A stretch of 64,000 bases of DNA, from assembly GCA_964620555.1 (NCBI GenBank), contig CAZUGZ010000006.1:1-64000 (forward strand), in the 5' to 3' direction. Below, one piece after another: positions 34,321 through 42,910 of the stretch. The notes below the pieces were generated by a model. The model ran no database searches. It was not told the origin of the DNA and worked only from the letters and a program-made list of their open reading frames with translations. The stretch comes from JAPOQD01 sp964620555. Lineage in GTDB: Bacteria > Pseudomonadota > Gammaproteobacteria > Pseudomonadales > Halieaceae. Position numbers and translations under genes: made by a program. How positions within the stretch are numbered: position 1 is the stretch's first letter; each line of letters starts with the position of its first letter.

Positions 34321-35133
34321 ATGTCCGCACTGCCGCTGCTGTTGGAGATCGAAGAATTCCAGGCTTGCCGGGGGCAGCCGCCGGCGCTGCTGGTGGACGT
34401 CTCCAGTCCGCAGAATTACCACCACGGCCACATTCCCGGTGCGCTGCACCTGCCGCCGGGTGCTTTGCTGTGCGGGGTGGCGCCGGCGCCCGGCAAGCTT
34501 CCCGACCGCCTGCACCTGGAACGGCTGTTTTGCCAACTGGGCCTGACCCCGGCAACCCAGGTGATCGCCTACGACGACGAGGGCGGCGGCTGGGCCGCAC
34601 GCCTGCTGTGGACGCTGGAGGTGCTGGGCCACCGCCATTACCGTTACCTCAACGGCGGTATCAGGGCCTGGCGCGGCGCCGGTTTCGAGTTGGAGACGAC
34701 CGTCAACCAGCCGCGGCCCAGCCAGTATACGGCCACCATCCAGCGCCGGGATATTGCCGAAATAGAGGACATTCTGCCGCGCCTGGACGATCCCGGGCTG
34801 GGCATATGGGATGCCCGCTCGGCGGCGGAATACCGGGGGGAACGGTCGGGTTCGGCCCGGGCCGGCCACATTCCCGGTGCCGTCAACATCGACTGGCTGG
34901 AGTTGATCGATCACGACCGCGACTCCCGACTGGTTGATCCGGAACGGTTGCGGCCACGCCTGCAACAGTTGGGTCTGGGCGCCGACAAGGACATCGTTAC
35001 CCATTGCCAGAGCCATCACCGCTCCTCACTCAGTTGGCTGGTGATGAAAATTCTCGGCTATCCGTCGGTGAAGGGCTATCACGGGTCGTGGGGGGAATGG
35101 GGCAACCGGCAGGATACCCCCATCGAGTGCTGA
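34321..35133 (+). CDS. rhdA: RhdA-type thiosulfate sulfurtransferase (rhodanese)
   Basis: Two-domain rhodanese of 270 residues. The inactive N-terminal domain contains DVSSPQNYHHGHIPGAL. The C-terminal domain carries the active Cys in THCQSHHRSS, close to the CQTHHRS loop of Azotobacter/Pseudomonas RhdA (family knowledge), and ends GYHGSWGEWGN. It transfers sulfane sulfur, with likely roles in thiosulfate/cyanide handling or Fe-S supply. The ATG at 34321 is chosen over an upstream in-frame ATG at 34081. Confidence 0.88.
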   Translation: MSALPLLLEIEEFQACRGQPPALLVDVSSPQNYHHGHIPGALHLPPGALLCGVAPAPGKLPDRLHLERLFCQLGLTPATQVIAYDDEGGGWAARLLWTLEVLGHRHYRYLNGGIRAWRGAGFELETTVNQPRPSQYTATIQRRDIAEIEDILPRLDDPGLGIWDARSAAEYRGERSGSARAGHIPGAVNIDWLELIDHDRDSRLVDPERLRPRLQQLGLGADKDIVTHCQSHHRSSLSWLVMKILGYPSVKGYHGSWGEWGNRQDTPIEC

Positions 35134-35147
35134 ATGGCTGCACCGCA

Positions 35148-37136
35148 ATGAACACACCATCTTCGCGACTGCTGTGGACTCCCGGCGCCGAGCGCATCCA
35201 GAACAGCCGGATGCGCCTGTACATGGATTGGCTGGCGCGGGAACGGGGTCTCGCATTTGCCGATTACCAGGCCTTGTGGCGATGGTCGGTAGACGACATC
35301 GAAGCCTTCTGGGCCAGCATTGCAGACTATTTCGAAATCAGATTCCACCGCCCCTGCACCCGGCTGCTGGGCCGGCGGGAAATGCCGGGGGCCCAGTGGT
35401 TTGTCGACAGTGAACTGAATTTTGTCGACCAGATCCTGCGCCACGAGACCGGCGAGCGTCCCGCTATCTGGTTTGCCTCGGAAACGGCGGCCCTGGATAG
35501 TCTGTCCTGGGCTGAACTCCGCGCCCAGGCCGGTGCGGTGGCTGCCCACCTGCGCCGAGCCGGGGTGAAACGGGGAGACCGGGTTGCCGTCTACGCGCCC
35601 AACGCCCCGGAGACGATCAGTACCTTTCTCGCGGTCGCCAGCCTCGGCGCCATCTGGTCGGTATGCGCACCGGAGATGGGAGTGCGCTCGATACTGGACC
35701 GCTTCGCACAGATTGAACCGCTGGTGCTGATTGCGGTAACCAGTTGTCAGCACGCCGGCAAGGCAGTGGACAAGGCCGAGGTGGTAGCCAGACTCGCCGC
35801 CGAGCTGCCCAGCATCGAGGCAATTGTTCAGTTGCCCTCCGCTGGGGCCACACCCGTGTCGGCACGGCAACCGGTGACCCGCTGGCAAGACATCATCGAC
35901 CGGCCCGCCGAGCTGGTGGTCGAACCGCTGCCCTTTGACCACCCCCTGTGGATCGTGTATTCCTCGGGAACCACCGGTTTGCCCAAGCCCATCGTGCACG
36001 GCCACGGCGGCATCACCCTGGAATTCGTTCGCTCCATAGGCCTGCATCTGAACGCCGGAGTGGGGGATATCTTCAGCTGGTACACCAGTACCGGCTGGAT
36101 CATGTGGAATGTCCAGCTCGCCGCGCTGGCGGCCGGGGCCAGCATCGCAATCTATGACGGCAGCCCGTCCACCCCGGACTGGGGCACACTGTGGCGCTTT
36201 GTCAGCGAAGCCAAAGTGACCATCTTCGGCAACGGCGCCGCATTTTTCACCAACTGCATGAAAGCGGACATCACACCGCGGGCCATCGCCGATCTTTCGC
36301 ATTTGCACACCATCGGTTCCACGGGCTCGCCGCTGTCGGAAGATGGCTACGAGTGGCTGTACCGGGAACTGGGGCCGGACCTGTGGCTCACTCCGCTCTC
36401 CGGTGGCACCGATTTCAGTGGCGCCTTCGTCGGCGGCTGTGTCCTGTTGCCGGTGTACAGCGGTGAAATGCAGTGTGTCTTTCTGGGTGCCGATATTCAC
36501 GCCTTTGACGAACAGGGCGAGGGCCTGGTGGATGCGGTGGGAGAACTGGTTTGCCTGCAACCGCTACCTTCGATGCCACTCTACCTGTGGAATGACGACG
36601 ACGGCAGCCGCTACCACGACAGCTATTTTGATACCTGGCCGGGAATCTGGCGCCACGGCGACTGGATCAGGATTACGGCGGAAGGCAGAAGTGTGATCTA
36701 CGGGCGTTCCGATGCCACCATCAATCGGTTCGGCGTCCGCCTCGGCACGGCAGAGATCTACCGGGCCGTCGAAGCGCTACCGCAAGTACTGGACAGCCTG
36801 GTAGTCGACCTGGAATTTCTGGGGCGCGACAGCTACATGCCGCTGTTTGTGGTATTGCCGGAGGGACAAACGCTCGATGCGGCACTCGAGCACAGCATCG
36901 TTCAGACCATTCGCAAATCGGTTTCGGCGCGCTTTGTCCCCAACGACATCTTTCAGGTCGAAGAGGTACCCCGCACCCTGTCCGGGAAGAAGCTGGAAGT
37001 CCCGATCAAGAAAATATTGCTCGGCCAAGCCCCCGACAAAGTCGCGAACCGGGATACCATGGCCAATCCGGACAGCCTGGACTGGTTCATCGAGTTCGCC
37101 GGGCGTGCCCCGAAAGAAGACCGCCAGACCGAATAA
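35148..37136 (+). CDS. Acetoacetyl-CoA synthetase
   Basis: Acetoacetate-CoA ligase of 662 residues, activating acetoacetate with ATP for ketone-body or polyhydroxybutyrate-linked metabolism. An N-terminal extension with WSVDDIEAFWASIADYF is typical of the ACS/AACS group. The AMP-binding P-loop is YSSGTTGLPKPIVHGHGG, the hinge includes YGRSDATINRFGVRLGTAEIY, and the C-terminal TLSGKKLEVPIKKILLG carries the catalytic Lys. Start ATG 14 bp after rhdA; possibly co-transcribed. Confidence 0.92.
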   Translation: MNTPSSRLLWTPGAERIQNSRMRLYMDWLARERGLAFADYQALWRWSVDDIEAFWASIADYFEIRFHRPCTRLLGRREMPGAQWFVDSELNFVDQILRHETGERPAIWFASETAALDSLSWAELRAQAGAVAAHLRRAGVKRGDRVAVYAPNAPETISTFLAVASLGAIWSVCAPEMGVRSILDRFAQIEPLVLIAVTSCQHAGKAVDKAEVVARLAAELPSIEAIVQLPSAGATPVSARQPVTRWQDIIDRPAELVVEPLPFDHPLWIVYSSGTTGLPKPIVHGHGGITLEFVRSIGLHLNAGVGDIFSWYTSTGWIMWNVQLAALAAGASIAIYDGSPSTPDWGTLWRFVSEAKVTIFGNGAAFFTNCMKADITPRAIADLSHLHTIGSTGSPLSEDGYEWLYRELGPDLWLTPLSGGTDFSGAFVGGCVLLPVYSGEMQCVFLGADIHAFDEQGEGLVDAVGELVCLQPLPSMPLYLWNDDDGSRYHDSYFDTWPGIWRHGDWIRITAEGRSVIYGRSDATINRFGVRLGTAEIYRAVEALPQVLDSLVVDLEFLGRDSYMPLFVVLPEGQTLDAALEHSIVQTIRKSVSARFVPNDIFQVEEVPRTLSGKKLEVPIKKILLGQAPDKVANRDTMANPDSLDWFIEFAGRAPKEDRQTE

Positions 37137-37217
37137 ATTGCGGCCTTGTGCCGGACTGTGCGAATCAGTAGTATCCACACCTGCAAATTTCCCGCGGCCC
37201 CATGGCCGTCTCTCCTT

Positions 37218-37256
37218 GCTGCACCGAGAGGGCAGCGAACCCCGTAAGGAGCACCG
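37218..37256 (+). promoter_or_regulatory. Candidate S6:S18 autoregulatory leader of rpsF
   Basis: In the rpsF leader a perfect 5-bp stem (37218-37222 with 37232-37236) closes a 9-base loop containing ACCG. A second CACCG (37252-37256) directly precedes the rpsF ATG, with the ribosome-binding site taagga between. Published S6:S18 leader motifs contain a conserved CCG and sit before rpsF (family knowledge). The match here is by eye and partial. Confidence 0.3.
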
Positions 37257-37257
37257 T

Positions 37258-37863
37258 ATGCGACATTACGAAATCGTATTCCTGGTTCATCCGAACCAGT
37301 CCGAACAGGTCCCCGGCATGATTGAACGCTACACCAGCGCCATCGGCAGGGACGGCGGCAAAGTCCACCGCCTGGAAGACTGGGGTCGCCGCCAGTTGGC
37401 CTACCCCATCAACAAGATTCACAAGGCCCACTACATCCTCATGAACGTGGAAATCAGCGACGTGGGCATGGAAGAGTTATCCACCAGCTTCCGCTTCAAT
37501 GATGCGGTGATCCGCAACCTGGTCATCCGCCGCGACCAGGCGGTGACTGAAGAGTCACTGATCATGAAACAGGAAAAGGAACAGCGCGAACGCAAGAACC
37601 GGTACGAAGCTAAGAAGGCAGCAGAGACCGCCGGGGAGCAGCGTGCGGAAGCCGAGACCGAGGCAGTTGAATCGCCCGACGCCGAGCCGGCCGAAGCGCC
37701 CGTCGCGGAAGCCGAAGTCGAGGAAGCCGAACCCCTGGAAGCCGAACCCGCAGCAACCGAACCCCTGGAAGCCGAACCCGCGGCAGACGAAACGCCGGCA
37801 GCCCCAGACCAGGAAGCGACGCCGGACAGCGGCGCCGATGACGATAACCCCTCGAGAGGATAG
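37258..37863 (+). CDS. rpsF: 30S ribosomal protein S6 with long acidic tail
   Basis: Ribosomal protein of 201 residues. The first 95 are a complete S6 domain (MRHYEIVFLVHPNQSEQV, GRRQLAYPINK and NDAVIRNLVIRRD). From about residue 100 a charged helix is followed by about 80 residues of Glu/Ala/Pro-rich low complexity, partly encoded by a 30-bp tandem repeat. E. coli S6 is about 131-135 residues with glutamates added by RimK, so this tail is unusually long. AAGGAG precedes the ATG. rpsR follows after 5 bp. Confidence 0.97.
   Translation: MRHYEIVFLVHPNQSEQVPGMIERYTSAIGRDGGKVHRLEDWGRRQLAYPINKIHKAHYILMNVEISDVGMEELSTSFRFNDAVIRNLVIRRDQAVTEESLIMKQEKEQRERKNRYEAKKAAETAGEQRAEAETEAVESPDAEPAEAPVAEAEVEEAEPLEAEPAATEPLEAEPAADETPAAPDQEATPDSGADDDNPSRG
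37729..37788 (+). repeat. Two 30-bp tandem units in the rpsF tail
   Basis: Two adjacent 30-base units (about 27 of 30 identical) encode the repeated EPLEAEPAA segments of the S6 tail. Period is a multiple of three, so unit gain or loss keeps the frame. Confidence 0.85.
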
Positions 37864-37868
37864 CAGCC

Positions 37869-38096
37869 ATGGCACGTTTTTTTCGCCGTCGCAAGTATTG
37901 CAAATTCACTGCTGAAGGCGTTACCGAGATCGATTACAAGGATCTCGAAACGCTCAAGCAATACGTTTCGGAAACCGGCAAGATCATTCCCAGCCGCATC
38001 ACCGGGACCAAATCCAAATACCAGCGTCAGTTGGCCACCGCGGTCAAGCGGGCTCGCTTCCTGGCGCTGTTGCCGTACACGGACGCACACAAATAG
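37869..38096 (+). CDS. rpsR: 30S ribosomal protein S18
   Basis: Ribosomal protein of 75 residues opening MARFFRRRKYCKFTAEG, with the conserved YVSETGKIIPSRITGTKSKYQRQL core. It binds S6 on the platform of the small subunit. Five bases after rpsF; the standard rpsF-rpsR-DUF2232-rplI order of pseudomonads is kept. Confidence 0.98.
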   Translation: MARFFRRRKYCKFTAEGVTEIDYKDLETLKQYVSETGKIIPSRITGTKSKYQRQLATAVKRARFLALLPYTDAHK

Positions 38097-38126
38097 GCGC
38101 ACGGAACCCACCGCCGCGGTGCGTTC

Positions 38127-38990
38127 ATGAAGGTCGTAGCCCAATATGTGATGCGGGGCCGCCTGCAGGCCCTGTGGGTAGCGCTGGTGGGCGCCAGCCT
38201 GATGCTGCTGACCTGGGTCAGCGCGGCGGTGGTCGCATTGGTCACCCTGCGCCGGGGGCCTGCCGAAGGCGGCCTGCTGCTGGCCCTGGCAGTGCTGCCG
38301 GCTGCCTTCATGCTGACCCGCACGGGCGATGTGGGTCCACTGAACATGCTGGTCGGCACCGGTGTGCTGGCGCTGGTCCTGCGTTGGGCCGTATCCTGGC
38401 AACTGACCCTGCTGACGGCCGTCGCAGTGGGGCTCGGCACGGGCTTTACGCTACTGTGGTTCGGCGAGGCCCTGCTCGAACGTTATGCGGAGCTGCTGGG
38501 CAGACTGTTTGAAGATTTGCAGGCCCGGCTGCCGGAGGGGCAGTTGCAGGTGCCGGAATTATCCACCATTGCCGGGACCCTGGGCTTCATGAACGCCCTG
38601 AGTTGCGTGATGTGCCTGTTGCTGGCGCGCTACTGGCAGTCCGCGCTGTACAACCCGGGCGGATTTCGCGAGGAGTTGCACGGACTGCGGCTGGCGGCCC
38701 CACTGGCCATTGCGCTGCTGTCAATACTGCTGGGGCTGAGTTTTGTGGGTATCGAATACCGTCCCTGGGCGGTGCTGTTCGCCCTGCCCCTGAGTATTGC
38801 CGGCCTGGGCTACATTCACGCCCACGCGGCCCGGCGCGGGCTGGGCACCGGCTGGCTCGGCCTGTTCTACCTGCTGTGGCTGCTGTTGGACCTGGTCAAA
38901 CTGGTAGTGATCGGCATCGCCATCGCGGACAGTCTGTTCGATTTGCGCGGCCGCTGGCGGGGTGGCGGCAAAGGCAGGCAAATTCAATAA
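38127..38990 (+). CDS. DUF2232 family membrane protein
   Basis: Polytopic protein of 287 residues with about eight hydrophobic segments across its length. Sits between rpsR and rplI, where pseudomonads and relatives carry a DUF2232 (YybS-like) gene of unknown function. Segments such as LGFMNALSCVMCLLLARYWQSALYNPGGFR agree with that family. No enzymatic motif is visible, and the functional link to ribosomal neighbours is unknown. Confidence 0.8.
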   Translation: MKVVAQYVMRGRLQALWVALVGASLMLLTWVSAAVVALVTLRRGPAEGGLLLALAVLPAAFMLTRTGDVGPLNMLVGTGVLALVLRWAVSWQLTLLTAVAVGLGTGFTLLWFGEALLERYAELLGRLFEDLQARLPEGQLQVPELSTIAGTLGFMNALSCVMCLLLARYWQSALYNPGGFREELHGLRLAAPLAIALLSILLGLSFVGIEYRPWAVLFALPLSIAGLGYIHAHAARRGLGTGWLGLFYLLWLLLDLVKLVVIGIAIADSLFDLRGRWRGGGKGRQIQ

Positions 38991-39035
38991 CGGTTCAATT
39001 GCGGGGAATTCCCGCCGAGGAAGAGGAAACACAGG

Positions 39036-39485
39036 ATGGACGTCATATTACTGGAAAAAATCGGCAAGCTGGGTGATCTCGGTGACCGGGTCACGGTCAA
39101 GCCGGGTTACGGCCGCAACTACCTGATTCCCCAGGGCAAGGCGGTGCCGGCGAATGCGGCGAACATGGCCGAATACGAATCGCGCCGCGCCGAACTGGAG
39201 GCCAATGCCGCGGCGACGCAGGCTGCCGCCGAGGCGCGTGCCGAGCGGCTCGGGGAACTGGGCCAGATTTCCATCGCGGCCAAGGCCGGCGAGGAAGGCA
39301 AGCTGTTTGGCTCAGTCACCACCCGCGACATTGCCGAAGCCGTCACTGCCGCGGGCGTCGAGTTGGGCAAGTCGGAACTGCGCATGCCCGATGGGTCGCT
39401 GCGCAAAATCGGCGAGTACGAAATCGCCGTTCACCTGCATGGCAACGTCGACGCCGTCGTCTCCGTGGCGGTGGTGGCCGAATGA
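39036..39485 (+). CDS. rplI: 50S ribosomal protein L9
   Basis: Ribosomal protein of 149 residues. N-terminal domain MDVILLEKIGKLGDLGDRV and VKPGYGRNYLIPQGKA, a long connecting helix rich in Ala/Glu, and a C-terminal domain with KLFGSVTTRDIAEAV. Normal length. Preceded by GAGGAAACACAGG as ribosome-binding region. Confidence 0.98.
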   Translation: MDVILLEKIGKLGDLGDRVTVKPGYGRNYLIPQGKAVPANAANMAEYESRRAELEANAAATQAAAEARAERLGELGQISIAAKAGEEGKLFGSVTTRDIAEAVTAAGVELGKSELRMPDGSLRKIGEYEIAVHLHGNVDAVVSVAVVAE

Positions 39486-39571
39486 TGGTGGCGGGAGGGT
39501 GTAGCCACTGCATGACCACTTGTGGTTAAGTAGCCAGGGAGAAGTGTGACCGAACAGTAGCCAGGACCACG

Positions 39572-40963
39572 ATGGCCGAACAAAACTACCCCGGCGAGTC
39601 TTTTGGCGAAGACCCGGAACTATTGAATCTCAGGCTTCCGCCGCACTCCATCGAGGCGGAGCAGGCAGTGCTGGGTGGACTGATACTCAACAACGCGGCC
39701 TGGGACACGGTCTCTGAACAGGTTGTCACCGACAACTTCTATCGCCGCGACCACCGTCTGATCTTTGTGCAGATCGCCAGGCTGGCGGAGGCCGGTGGGC
39801 CGGTGGATGTGGTCACCCTGGGTGAATCACTCAATCAGGAGGGAGTACTGGAGGAGGCCGGGGGCATGGCCTATCTCTACGAACTCGAGCAGAACACTCC
39901 CAGCGCATCCAACATTCGCGCCTATGCCAATGTGGTGAGAGAACGGGCGACCTTGCGCAACCTGATACAGACCGCCCAGGATATCGCCGACAGTGGCTTC
40001 AATCCCCAGGGCCGGGAATCCGCGGAGCTGATTGACGAAGCCGAACGCAGGATCATGGCGGTTTCCGAGCGGGTGCCCAAAGTGGGGGGGCCGCAACCGG
40101 TCGAGCCGCTGCTGAACGAGGTGGTGGAGCACATCGCGGAGTTGAGCGAATCCGATTCGGAAATCACCGGTTTGAGTACCGGCTTTCTGGAACTGGACCG
40201 CATGACTTCGGGTCTGCAGCGCGCCGACATGATTGTGGTGGCGGGGCGGCCGGGCATGGGCAAAACCAGCCTGGCCATGAACCTGGTGGAGCACGCGGTA
40301 TTGCAGATGGGAAAAACCGTGCTGGTATTCAGCATGGAGATGTCCGCCACCCAGTTGATCCTGCGCCTGCTGGCTTCGGTGGGCCGCATCGACCAGACCC
40401 GCATTCGCAGCGGTCAACTGGACCACGACGACTGGGCCAGGTTGAGCACCGCAATGGAAAGGTTGAAGGACGGGCGGCTCTATATCGACGATACCGCGGC
40501 ACTGAATCCCACCGAAGTCCGCAGCCGGGCGCGGCGACTGGTGCGCGAGCACGGTGAACTGGGCCTGATCATGGTGGATTATCTGCAGTTGATGCGGGTA
40601 TCGGGCAACAGCGAGGGACGCGTTGCCGAAATCTCCGAAATCTCGCGCAATCTGAAGGCGATCGCCAAGGAATTCGACTGTCCGGTGCTGGCCGTGGCGC
40701 AACTCAACCGCGCCCTGGAGCAGCGGGTCGACCGCAGGCCCGTAAATTCGGACCTGCGCGATTCCGGAGCCATCGAACAGGACGCCGACGTCATCATGTT
40801 CATCTACCGCGAGGAGTTCTACAACGAAGACAGCCCCGAAAAGGGTGTGGCGGAAATCATTTTCGGCAAGCAGCGCAACGGCCCCACCGGCAAAAAAAGA
40901 CTGGCCTTTAACGGCAAGTACACCCGTTTCGACAACCTGGCGCCGGAGGCTGCCGCGGGCTGA
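39572..40963 (+). CDS. dnaB: Replicative DNA helicase DnaB
   Basis: Hexameric replicative helicase of 463 residues. N-terminal primase-interaction domain (PPHSIEAEQAVLGGLI), linker, and RecA-like domain with Walker A GRPGMGKTS, then VFSMEMSATQL, IMVDYLQLM and DLRDSGAIEQDADV. Full length with no intein. The 86-bp leader after rplI holds three GTAGCCA copies and a small ACCAC/GTGGT hairpin. It converges with a putative helicase-loader pair only 10 bp away. Confidence 0.98.
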   Translation: MAEQNYPGESFGEDPELLNLRLPPHSIEAEQAVLGGLILNNAAWDTVSEQVVTDNFYRRDHRLIFVQIARLAEAGGPVDVVTLGESLNQEGVLEEAGGMAYLYELEQNTPSASNIRAYANVVRERATLRNLIQTAQDIADSGFNPQGRESAELIDEAERRIMAVSERVPKVGGPQPVEPLLNEVVEHIAELSESDSEITGLSTGFLELDRMTSGLQRADMIVVAGRPGMGKTSLAMNLVEHAVLQMGKTVLVFSMEMSATQLILRLLASVGRIDQTRIRSGQLDHDDWARLSTAMERLKDGRLYIDDTAALNPTEVRSRARRLVREHGELGLIMVDYLQLMRVSGNSEGRVAEISEISRNLKAIAKEFDCPVLAVAQLNRALEQRVDRRPVNSDLRDSGAIEQDADVIMFIYREEFYNEDSPEKGVAEIIFGKQRNGPTGKKRLAFNGKYTRFDNLAPEAAAG

Positions 40964-40973
40964 CGACGGTCGA

Positions 40974-41684
40974 TCATCCGGCCAGAATTTGCTTCAGTTC
41001 GGCCAGGTACGCCCGCGCTTCGGATTTTGAAACCGGTTGGGAAGTGGGCTCCGGCAGGGCCTCCGGAGCGGGTATCTCCAGTTTTTTCCCGGCCATCACC
41101 TCGGTGCAGTAGTCGCGGTAGCGCTCGCGAAACAGCGGCCAGGTGATTTTTTCCGGATTGTTGGCGAGCACGAACCAGTCGCTGTCGCGTCCGGCCAGGT
41201 AGACCGCCGGGTGACTCCAGCGCTGGGCGGATTTGGGGCTCCCGGCGCGGCAGGCTTCCAGGTAGGCAGTGCGCGCGTCCGGCAGGCCCAGCCGGCCCAG
41301 ACGGCGCTCGCAACATTGCAGCATAAAGTTGAGTGTCGGCAGGTATTCGCTGGTTTTTATGACCTCGTCGGCGGCGTCCTGAATGTGTTGCGGCGAGTAG
41401 CTTGCCAGCGCCTTCTTCCACAGCCTCTTCACCTGTAGCAGTGGCCCATCATCCGGGTACGCCTTGTAGTACTGGTTGTGGTAGTTGAGCCGAAACAGCG
41501 CGAACACCTGGTTGATGGCGTCGTCATCCGGCCTGCCAGGCGCCACCGGGCCCGCTTCCGGGCGCGGGCCAGCGCCGCCGGCGGCAAGCGCGCCGCCCCC
41601 CGGCTCAGAGGACGTCGCTGAGGTCTTCCGCGAGGCTTCTAGCCCGCGTACTGCGCCTGCCAGGAGTTCCTTGCTGCTGTGCAT
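40974..41684 (-). CDS. Lambda-P-like replication protein, putative helicase loader
   Basis: Protein of 236 residues. After a Gly/Pro/Ala-rich N-terminus (to about 50) comes DDDAINQVFALFRLNYHNQYYKA, then KRLWKKALASYSPQHIQDAADEV and a Trp-rich stretch (WPLFRERYRDYCTEVM). This resembles the 'replication protein P' family, whose founding member, phage lambda P, loads DnaB on DNA (family knowledge). It lies directly opposite dnaB and after a DnaT-like gene. The ATG at 41684 overlaps that gene by 80 bp out of frame; GAGGGA upstream supports this start, with a GTG further in as alternative. Confidence 0.7.
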   Translation of the reverse strand: MHSSKELLAGAVRGLEASRKTSATSSEPGGGALAAGGAGPRPEAGPVAPGRPDDDAINQVFALFRLNYHNQYYKAYPDDGPLLQVKRLWKKALASYSPQHIQDAADEVIKTSEYLPTLNFMLQCCERRLGRLGLPDARTAYLEACRAGSPKSAQRWSHPAVYLAGRDSDWFVLANNPEKITWPLFRERYRDYCTEVMAGKKLEIPAPEALPEPTSQPVSKSEARAYLAELKQILAG

Positions 41685-42738
41685 TTTCGCCGTCCCTCGG
41701 TAGGGTGTGAATCTCTGCCCACTGGCGCTTCACCCAGCGCAGGAACTTGTTGTCCCAGTCGCGGTGCAGTTGATTCTGCTTGCGCCAGTAGAGTACGAAC
41801 TCCGGCAACAGCGTTGCCGCGTAATCCAGGTCGATTTCCGCCATGCGCAGGATGTCGTAGACGGCCGCGTCGGGTTGCCAGTGTTGGTCGATACAAAAGG
41901 GCTCGGCCGCGGCGCTCAGCTTGTGCCGGTAGATTGCCCATTGGCGGCGGATGTGGCTGACGAATTTGGAGTTCAGGGTTTTGGTGGTCTCTCCCCGCTC
42001 CCGCCAGTAGAGCAGGAACTCGGGAATGGCATCTTCAATAAACTGCGGATCGGTATCTACCCTCAGCATGATGTCCATGGCCTCCTGGCTGGGACGCCAG
42101 TCGTCGGGGATCGGTGTGGGCGGCGCGGCGGCCGCGTGGATTGCCGGTCCGGCGCCGCCGTCGGGCAGGAACTGCAGTTCCCCCGCCGCCTGTTCGCGGC
42201 GGCGCCAGCGGCTCAGCACCCATTGGCGGAACTTGTTTTCCCAGGCGATTTCGCAGTCGCCGCGGTCGCGCCAGTAATGGACAAACTCCTCCACCTGCTG
42301 CAGGGCAAAGGCCGAGGGAATACCGTGGTTCAGATTCAGTGACTGCAACAGGTCCGCAGCGGGTGACCAGTGGGGGTCAATGGCCTGGCCGTGCTCGTTG
42401 GCGGCCGGTGTCTGCGTGACCGGTGGGGCGCGGCGGGGTTCGTTGAGGGCAAAGACCAAATATTCCGACTCCCGCTGTGGAGCGGAATCCAGAACGATCA
42501 GGCCCTTGTCGGCGAGACTGCGGGTGATGCGCAGCAGTTCGCCCTCCCGCCAGAAGGGCAGGTTGTCGGCCAGCCACTGCCGTTCCACCGAAAGCCAGTC
42601 CAGGCCCCGAACCGATTGCGCCTCGCGGTGAGTGAACAGTTCGTTGAGGTATTGCAGGAGAATCGATTCTTCCAGACCTATGGACGCAGCCAGTTGCGGC
42701 GAAAAAAACAATTGCCGTTCCGGAAAGAAGCGGGACAT
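41605..42738 (-). CDS. Primosomal DnaT-like protein with three DnaT domains
   Basis: Protein of 377 residues. The N-terminus (about 1-95) looks like a winged-helix domain. Three repeats of a DnaT-type ssDNA-binding unit follow, near 120-177, 210-270 and 280-345. Each starts with a W.P motif (HWSPAADLL, DWRPSQEAM, HWQPDAAVY), has EFV.YWR / EFLLYWRERG / EFVLYWRKQN, and ends in a basic W..R stretch. E. coli DnaT carries one such unit. Proposed role: primosome assembly or helicase loading together with the downstream lambda-P-like protein. Confidence 0.8.
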   Translation of the reverse strand: MSRFFPERQLFFSPQLAASIGLEESILLQYLNELFTHREAQSVRGLDWLSVERQWLADNLPFWREGELLRITRSLADKGLIVLDSAPQRESEYLVFALNEPRRAPPVTQTPAANEHGQAIDPHWSPAADLLQSLNLNHGIPSAFALQQVEEFVHYWRDRGDCEIAWENKFRQWVLSRWRRREQAAGELQFLPDGGAGPAIHAAAAPPTPIPDDWRPSQEAMDIMLRVDTDPQFIEDAIPEFLLYWRERGETTKTLNSKFVSHIRRQWAIYRHKLSAAAEPFCIDQHWQPDAAVYDILRMAEIDLDYAATLLPEFVLYWRKQNQLHRDWDNKFLRWVKRQWAEIHTLPRDGENAQQQGTPGRRSTRARSLAEDLSDVL

Positions 42739-42910
42739 GTCCTACCCTCTGTGCTGCTATGATGATTCTATGCCCGGCAGCGCGTGCTGCCAAATGATTT
42801 TTGCAAACGCCGCGCGGTGGCGGCAGCGGAGCGTGCCAACGCGTGGCATTCGCTTCCGATGCGGGGATAATGGCAGCCCTGCAAGGAGAATGGGAACGAG
42901 AGAGCGAGCC

